From Adiantum capillus-veneris (taxonomy: Eukaryota > Streptophyta > Polypodiopsida > Polypodiales > Pteridaceae): a stretch of DNA of 64,000 bases. How positions within the stretch are numbered: position 1 is the first letter of the stretch; each line of letters begins with the position of its first letter. A model generated the notes under the pieces. It did no database searches. It saw only the letters and a program-made list of their open reading frames with translations, and was not told the DNA's origin. The stretch spans positions 90,295,025-90,359,024 of the forward strand of contig CM043958.1 in assembly GCA_014529385.2 (NCBI GenBank), written 5' to 3'. This document shows positions 57,060-64,000 of this stretch, piece by piece. A program made the translations under genes and the position numbers.

Positions 57060-57660
57060 CTACGTCGATGCGAAAAAGGACACAACCGTACAGGGTTGTT
57101 CATTTAGTATTAGATATAGAATGGGTCGATTTCCTCATGACTTAGCGTTCAAATCTCTGAGGACTCTGCTGTAATACATTCCGCGTCGACGCGGTATGTT
57201 GACGGGCCAAGAACCTGTAAACTCACAAGGTTTTTTTCATGATCTCACAAGGCTTCAAAATCGGTTGCTTGCCCTTCCGCGTCGGCGCGGCATGATGAAG
57301 GGCCAAGAACAGGTAACTGATTTATGGCTTTTTTTTAATGAGACATTATCTCACAAGGCTTCGGACTCTGTTGCTTGCCCTTCCGCGCCGGCGCGGCATG
57401 CTGAAGGGCTAAGAACGGGTAAGGGGGTGCGTTTTGCACGGGCTGCATTTACCGTTATGCTGACCCTCGATGGCCCTGATGTGCAATCCGTACCTCCTCA
57501 ACCTTGTCTTTCGCAGGTGGTGAATTGTCCCCATTTGACTGCCTGCTTCAGGTCAAGCAACCTCCATGTGTACCTCCCCGCCTACACAAGCTTGGCTGAA
57601 ATTTCATCAGTGCCCCTTCCATGCTGGCACGGCATGTTGAAGGGCCAAGAATAGGTGCAA
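57060..57660. repeat. About 100-bp repeats each centred on a CCGCGTCGGCGCGG palindrome
   Basis: Palindromic cores lie at about 57181 (CCGCGTCGACGCGG), 57278 (CCGCGTCGGCGCGG), 57382 (CCGCGCCGGCGCGG) and 57629 (CCATGCTGGCACGG). Each is followed by (T/C)ATGNTGAAGGGCCAAGAA and preceded in most by TTGCCCTTC. The 152-codon ORF across this region is a translation of the repeats. Confidence 0.85.
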
Positions 57661-57839
57661 TGTGCATCGTATGCTTTTTGTTGATGCCGTTGCTCCACAC
57701 AATGTGGGGAAAAGGTATGAAAAGCAAGATATAGAGGTGGGCACATTAGTGGCTACTATCATCTCCCTCTCTCTCAGTAAGCATTAGCTATCCCGCGTCG
57801 TTGCAAACTGTTGTGCTTGCAAAGCACAACGAGTAGCAA

Positions 57840-58800
57840 GTGGGACATTTCCTCAATCAGCACCGCGTCAGCATGGGAGCAAAAAAGATATTTATACAAT
57901 TTTTTTTTTTGGGACGTGGCTCTAATTCATACCGCGTCGGCGCGGGATATGCAAGTTCAATGTCCCGTTCTATTAACCACCTCTTGAACTGCTCGACCAT
58001 TACTACGTTTGTGGCCTTGTTTACATTTCAAGTGCCATAAAGTTTAGAGAGTAAGGCTTTGTTTTCAAGACGGGACATTGCTAAAAATGCTTTCTACATC
58101 ATTAATCCAAAAGGGACATGGCCAAAGTCCATACCACGTTGACTTGGACCCAAAGATAGTGTTGCAATGTCGAAGTGCTAGTTTTATCAAAATCAATAGT
58201 GTGTATTAAATAAATTAGTGAAAGCAATGAAAGACTGGGGAAGTGTAACCTTCATGCCACTCCTGGTTCTATACAGAAAACATGTATTAGAACACAAACC
58301 CAACGTTCAAAATCGAATAGAAGTGTATAGATGAACCGAAGTGGCTACATTGATGAAATCATCATTTAAATGAACAAAATTAGGAGTGCCTTTTGAGCAG
58401 AGAAAAAAAGTGAGCATCAAGTGATACACATTGGCTAAGGAGGCATAAGGGTAAAAAACATGCAATCTCTTGAGATTACAAAGCAAAATTAGCATTACAT
58501 GGGACATTGCATCAATCAGCATCGCGCCGGTGTAAGAGAGTTAATGCAAAAAATTCGTTATCTTCGGAGTTGTAAAGCAAATAAAAGATTCACATAATTG
58601 TTTTAGGATGTAGCTCTAATCCATACCGGGTTGGTATAGGATAGGTAAGTTCAATGTCTCGTTGTATTAATGACCTCTTAAACTGCTTTACCTTTAGTGC
58701 GTTTGTGTCCTTGTTTACATTTCAAGTGCCATAAAGTTTCGAGAAGGATCCATTTTCAAGATGGGACGTTGCTGTAAATGCTGCCGTGCCGATGCAATAT
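57840..58800. repeat. Direct repeat pair of about 290 bp with CGCG palindromes
   Basis: Segments 57840-58120 and 58499-58790 share GGGACATT, ATCAATCAGCA-like, GTAGCTCTAATCCATACC-like, AAGTTCAATGTC and TACATTTCAAGTGCCATAAA. The first keeps ACCGCGTCGGCGCGGGA. The second has ACCGGGTTGGTATAGGA at the same place. The copies are about 80 percent similar by eye. Confidence 0.8.
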
Positions 58801-58983
58801 GGTCAAGGGGGATGTAATGTAAGGGGGAGGCAAAAAGCATAGTGCGGGAGATATCAATCTCCAACATTAGCTATATAAAGCAATACAAACTCAAAAAAAA
58901 AAAAAAACTTCAAGACTAGAGGCACCTGATTAACATGATAAGCAAATAAGGCAAAATGAGTACCTTTTCATGGAATTTTTCAC

Positions 58984-59127
<144 letters not shown>

Positions 59128-59218
59128 CTGACAAGCGCTAAAATTATAGATAGGGACCACTTTGATTGCATGCAATGCCTAACTTTTCTCTCTCTCATGT
59201 CATTTATCTCCATGCATG

Positions 59219-59221
<3 letters not shown>

Positions 59222-59284
<63 letters not shown>
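59222..59284. repeat. (CT)n microsatellite
   Basis: About thirty CT dinucleotides. Confidence 0.96.
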
Positions 59285-59287
<3 letters not shown>

Positions 59288-59307
59288 ATGTTTTGCTTGG
59301 ATTTCGC

Positions 59308-60040
59308 TCAGTTTTTGTGTTTGCTCGATAAAGTTTGCTCGGTGCTTGGTAAGACTCCTTGATGTAAATCTAAACTTATGGATCCTAAATCAATAAAGAG
59401 AGAAATTGAATTGTTGTTTGTGGATCCACTGGCTTCATCATCCTTGAACTCGTCATCTTCCATCTCATCATGGCAATCATCCTTGCTAAGATTGGTGGCA
59501 TTGGGATTCGAATCATTGATCTCTTTGTCCCATGTCTCACCCTCATTCAAAGTAGTAGGTGGAAAAGGATTGAAGACGATCTCCACTTCATTAGTGGAAA
59601 AAATGGTTCTTCATCGAGGTATTATGGGAACTACGAACCAAAGTTTGGGTTGATGAATTGATGGGATATAGACAAACTATAGAAAAGAAACAATAAATGA
59701 GTGACATTGATATTATGTTATAATGAAATAAGGGTAAATAAGGCTTACACTCACCTGCCGACAATTGCATGGCAAAACTAAGTTGTCATACCTTCCTTAT
59801 GATATACACTAGAGTCCACCATGTCAAACCATTCTCATGTCATCTAGACATAATTGCAACCACTTGCACTTGAAGATGTATGAAAGGTTCTAAAATTGAC
59901 CTTTAGTATCCTTTCAATAGTCCCAGAGTACCTTGCTTCATCACCATTTATGTCAAATTTTCCCATGACACTACAATCTAGGGTGGTTCGACGCTCGTCA
60001 ATGTGGCGTGTACAAAAGTGTCGCTCCTTTGACCACATAG
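59308..60040 (-). pseudogene. CACTA transposase C-terminal (DUF4216-like) fragment
   Basis: On the minus strand the ORF 60038-59844 has HFCTRHIDERRTTLDCSVMG and DINGDEARYSGTIERILKVN. This matches the CT(R/S)-x-D-x-R-R-T-T-Q-N-S-G-V and Y-G-x-(I/L)-x-x-I-(I/L) segments of TNP2 C-termini. EWFDMV follows near 59830. A plausible 78-bp intron (59754-59677, GTGAGT to CTATAG) then leads to YIPSIHQPKLWFVVPIIPR. The acidic tail is at 59586-59308. Stops are present. The N-terminal fragment at 50-51 kb is on the same strand but in the wrong order to be the same element. Confidence 0.55.
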
Positions 60041-60990
60041 AGTTAAAGGAAAGTCACTATACAAGAGAACAGATTATAGAATCAATTACAATGACAAAAT
60101 CAAAGAAAATGAGCCATATATATTAGTTCTCTGTGTGTGTATGTATGTATATATATACATGTATGTATTTATATATATTGTGCGTGAAGTACCAAATCAA
60201 GCCAGGATTTCTCTTCCAGCTTAAGCTTTACACTTGTGGCACTTTTGTTTCTCTTCCATTTCCTTTGTATTTTCACTAGTTTTCTTTGTTGTTTGGGTGA
60301 CAAATCCTCTCTATGCTTAAAACACTCCTAAGGTTTCAAACACTCACATAATTTTACCAACTAGGACTAGTAGTCAAGTAAATGAGTTAACCTAAAGTCA
60401 CGGCCTCCTAACCTCAAGGATCATCAATAAAACTAAACTCTAAGTCAATTAACTAAAGAAAGGATAAGTTTATACATATTTAATGGCAGATAACAAAACA
60501 TAATTGAATGCACTTAATCAAACCAAGAAGAAGCCACAATCAAAAAATATAAATGTACAAAACCATATAGCATAGGAAGGAGTACACCTATGTATTGGCT
60601 CGATGAAGAGGTCGATCTCATGGAAGCTCCTCGTGTCTGGAGATACATCATGTCTACATGGTTGTCCAATCTCCATGGGCAAGCTAATGTTTGTCTACGT
60701 GCTGCATCAAAAGATCAACAAAAGCACTGCACCTCCAAGAGGTATGTCAGCAAAAAGATAAAATAACAAAAGTAACAGAATAATAAAATAAAACATCTAA
60801 GCTAGGGTCTAAAACCTGGATATCCAGAGGGAAAAAACCCAAAAGGGAAAAAAGTGCCTCTGGTATATGCACATAAATCTAGTGCACATATCAATGTGTA
60901 CAAATCTCAAATCTGGTGCAACTAGGAGTCAAGAGAGAGCTCTCACCATGAAGCATGATCTGCAATCTCTTAGCTCGATCTCTAATAGTC
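60041..60990. other. Intergenic, no gene seen
   Basis: AT-rich, with a short alternating (TA) and (GTA) stretch at about 60134-60180. No coding similarity is recognised. Confidence 0.5.
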
Positions 60991-60995
60991 AAGGG

Positions 60996-63884
60996 CTAAC
61001 TAACACCTAGCTCCATATGTAAAGTTTGCTCAACAGCACAAGGAATGGTCGTACGGGGGGCATCAGCCTCTACTCGAATAGTCTGTGGAAGGCTCTTTGG
61101 TAGCCAAATCTGCAATGCTCTCACTCTCGTAGGGTTGTCAGTCTGAGCTCTCCTAGCATTTCTACGTGCGCATCTAGCTCTAGGACATACTATCTGTTGT
61201 GAAGGTATCGACCTCTCTAGGGGTAGTCTCATCTCTCAACATCTGGCTCGTGGAGGTCTCGCTCTAGGGTATGATCTTGTATGCACTGGGTGTGCTACCG
61301 CTCGTGGCCTAGGTACCCAAACATGTCTTTGTCCCTCAAAGTAATCATGTGCCTCAAGTGACCGTCTAGATGTGAGTCAACCATGTGAAAGTCTGTCGTC
61401 GGTCATATGGCTCTTTAGAAATATGATCATGTCATCACAAGGTAAAAATCTAGCATGTATCTCGTCACGGAGAACAAATACCTGTTGGGTTGTCCTGGAA
61501 ACTCTACGTGGAGAGCTACGTGCTTGATCTATCGTGTGTCGCTCCTCAGTGGCACTACTCATCATCGCAGAGCCTCTGCCTATAGAAGGCTCTACACATG
61601 GCTGAGATGCCTGTGTACGTGATCTCCAAACAAGTCTAGCAGGCGCTATCGTATCCCTACATAGGGTGTCATTAGAGGTCACTCTAGTCCGTGTACATCC
61701 ATGTATCTGTGGTGTAACCTCTATCTCTGTGGTGTCAGTAATGTGGTCTCTAGGAACCTGATCTAGAAAAGTACGGCTCGTGGATGGTCTCCGCTCAATC
61801 GGGTGATATGATCGTGAATCGACACTCGTAGATGGCACTAGGGCAACATCTATATGTGGTGGCTGCCCTCTCTATGACTCACTAACTATGACAACGCTAT
61901 TCAAGCTAAAAGAGTGGGATAGTGATGCTATCGGCTCTACATCTTCTCTTATAGGGGGATCTACTCTCGTAGATGGATCTAGCTCGACAGCTATCTGTAA
62001 GGGCCTCTGTGAGGTCGGAAGATCTAAACAAGGATGCTCAAGGGCAGCTAGAATCTGTGGAGTGGTCTCATCTATAACAAAGCCATCGGAGTCGCACTCT
62101 ATGACTCTGTGAGATCTCTCGCTGTGTGCTGGAAGTCTCGTGGATAAGTGTGGTAGGTGGTGTAGGCTCCCTAACAGTACTCTCACTGGGCTCTAGTCTC
62201 AGGGGCTCTACCTGTGGGCTAGGTGCTGGAGCTATCTCTCGTGGCACACTATCATCCTCATCTTGCATCTCCCAAGGTGGTATAATACGATGTGACAAAA
62301 GAAGCCTAGGAGGTGATCTTTCTAGTGGTGTCTCTCGAGGACTCAAAGCTCTCGGTAGTTGTGGAGCTAGCGTGGTTGTCGTGGGTAAACATAAATCATC
62401 ATGTCTAAGTCGAGGGGACTAGGGTAGACCTATAGTCAAAACATATACTGCATGATCGACATCCCTATAAACTCGCTCACGTGGATCTCCTATCAAATAT
62501 GCAAGAAGGCGGGCTGAAGGATCTCTGGATCCACCACTCGTCAGGCGTATGTACCTATGACCAAGCTCATCTAGATAGGTCATGGTCTGCTCAACTCTCT
62601 GGAGCTCCACTAGCCTAGGATGTGTCTGTGTGTCTAGGCTGTCATCTGGTTGTGCTCGCTCAATGTCATCAAAATCAAGGGTCTCAATCAAGAGATACTG
62701 CTCTCCGAGATCATCAATAAAAACTGCTCTATCGACCTGTGGGTAGGCTCTGACAATCTGCCTAGGTGTAGACATCATGCGCTGCGGGGTGGCTAGCCTC
62801 ACAAAGGAGTCATCATAAGTGTCAACATAATATGCAACCCCTCGTGGAGATCGGCCTACTATATGCAAGATATGACTGTCTATATCTCTCATGCTATTCC
62901 TAGTCTCTCTAGTCTCGGACAGTGTCTGAAGGGTGGGGACAGTGGTCTAGGGGCACTCATATCTACAATGGGTGATCTACCGGGCCCTACCTCTGGTGCT
63001 CTCAACTGGGGTGATGTGGTCCTCATAGACGCTCTCGTATGCTCTCTAATCTGTGTCATCAAAGGGTGGCATGGGTCTCTAGATGGTGCAAGGTGTCGAG
63101 GTTGAGACTCTCTAAAGTACGTGTCTCGAAGGCTCTGGGTCTCTATATGTGGCTCACTCTGAGTGGTACGCAAAGTGCTAGCAATCACCGTGTACATCGC
63201 TCTAGACTCGTGATAGCTTGAAACGCTTGGTGGCAAATCAAGTCTAGGTGAGGAGAATCCTGGCGGTGGTTTCCTGAGTGATGTGGGTGGTGGCACTGTG
63301 TCTAAAGGAGGTGAGGCACTCCTACTCGAAGTAGGGCACTGGGTCGGTCGAGGATCGTACGGCAATCCACAAGTCAAAAAGTAAAGCTCAATGCCTATGG
63401 TGCTCATGTAGCATCTGTCTTTAGGCTCGCCAACTAGTGTCACACCATCTGTGGATAGGCGTCTACTAGAAGTGCAACACTCTAATCGATATATGCGTTG
63501 AGCACTATCTATATAGATCACTCGAGGATCTACCCGCTGTAATGTAACCTGCACGGGATGGTCGAAGGCCTCAAGGCAATCATCTGCGTGTACTAGCTCT
63601 ATCTCCTCTAGCCCAATCAAATGGTCGACCACATACGTGGCGCGATAGTCATCTCTAAATGTGCCATCCCGCCTGTCGTAGGGAAGGACTCACACCACCT
63701 GGAGGGTCTGTGTGGGGCCAAAGGAGGCACGGCACTGAACAAAGAAATGTCCATATGTGTCCGTGTAAAAGGGCCGGTCTTTGTGCTCGCCTACAAGTGT
63801 GAGCAATGTGTACTCAGAGCACGAAGTGGTCATGGCCATCATATGTGCGCTCTCGACGTGTGATAGGCCTCTAAACCTCGTCAA
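60996..63884 (-). pseudogene. Decayed long ORF built of Y-D-G-Y-like modules with Pro/Arg/Ser-rich linkers
   Basis: From 63884 to 62889 one frame is open except for a TGA at 63690. A second frame runs 62892 to 62068 with a TAG at 62419. A third runs 62186 to 60996 with stops near 61872, 61377 and 61235. Modules include FYTDTYGHFFVQ, VIYIDSAQRIYRLE, VFIDDLGEQYLLIE, MTYLDELGHRYIRL and VYRDVDHAVYVL, at intervals of 30-60 residues. Linkers are rich in Pro, Ser and Arg. LTCGLPYDPRP and LTIGLP each start such a linker, suggesting an internal duplication. I recognise no family. The modules resemble those in the 5' ORF of element A, so a retroelement origin is likely. The upstream end may be cut by the window. 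Confidence 0.45.
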
Positions 63885-64000
63885 CTCGTCGAATGTGGAC
63901 TAAAATCAAAATCTGCACTATATCGAGGTTTATGCGTACAATCGGACTCAAATCCGAAAAAATCTGGCAAAACCTAACTCTCGGACATATCTGCTCTAAA
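63885..64000. other. Right-edge stretch
   Basis: This 116-bp sequence lies upstream, on the minus strand, of the modular ORF. Nothing is recognised. Confidence 0.4.

Noticed and set aside
57196-57654. 152-codon ORF
   Set aside because: It spans the palindrome-centred repeats. Its repeated KGQE and LACPS words come from the repeat unit, and no domain is present.
62889-62892. ATGA overlap of two ORFs suggesting coupled translation
   Set aside because: This is a plant repeat region. The overlap is better explained by a frameshift within one decayed long ORF.

Overview
This window is repeat-dominated nuclear DNA from a land plant. The evidence is layered Ty3/gypsy and Ty1/copia LTR retrotransposons with initiator-Met tRNA-type primer sites, CACTA-type DNA transposons, a Tourist-like MITE, very long (CT)n, (GA)n and (TA)n microsatellites, and one clean host gene of a plant-specific family (a phytolongin). 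The sequence does not settle the species. The microsatellite load and sparse genes fit a large-genome seed-free plant such as a fern, but that is a guess.

Layout. 0.6-16.4 kb: a decayed plus-strand Ty3/gypsy element (A) with a 5' ORF, gag, protease, RT, RNase H and an integrase zinc-binding region. A chromodomain-bearing Ty3/gypsy element (B, 7438-15383) has inserted into it, with a 5-bp TTACT target duplication. 17.2-19.0 kb: a minus-strand gypsy remnant (D) with one 293-bp LTR. 21.1-23.1 kb: a non-autonomous CACTA element with TTC duplications and arrays of a 12-bp subterminal repeat. 25.2-26.1 kb: the intronless phytolongin gene, the only convincing host gene. 27.4-27.7 kb: a Tourist-like MITE with TTA duplications. 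27.7-37.3 kb: gene-poor DNA with tandem repeats and microsatellites. 37.4-50.0 kb: a nest built around a minus-strand gypsy element (C, gag 47.9 kb to RNase H 38.6 kb). It is split by a short copia derivative (E, 39127-42594) and a copia element (F, 43680-46528), and abuts a copia fragment on its left. A second copy of the E family (E2) follows on the minus strand. 50.3-53.0 kb: a CACTA transposase fragment followed by two tandem arrays. 53.6-54.9 kb: a short CACTA-like element. 57.1-58.8 kb: repeats built around CG-rich palindromes. 59.3-60.0 kb: a second CACTA transposase fragment. 61.0-63.9 kb: a decayed minus-strand ORF made of short Y-D-G-Y modules that resemble modules in the 5' ORF of element A.

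Almost every coding region is broken by stops, frameshifts or deletions, so no element looks autonomous. The phytolongin is intact and is expected to be a tail-anchored longin-domain protein of the endomembrane system. The observations most worth following are the E/E2 family, whose two copies share the same deletion structure and the same replacement of the protease active site, the modular ORF at the right edge, the palindrome array at 57-59 kb, and an inverted RT segment inside element F.
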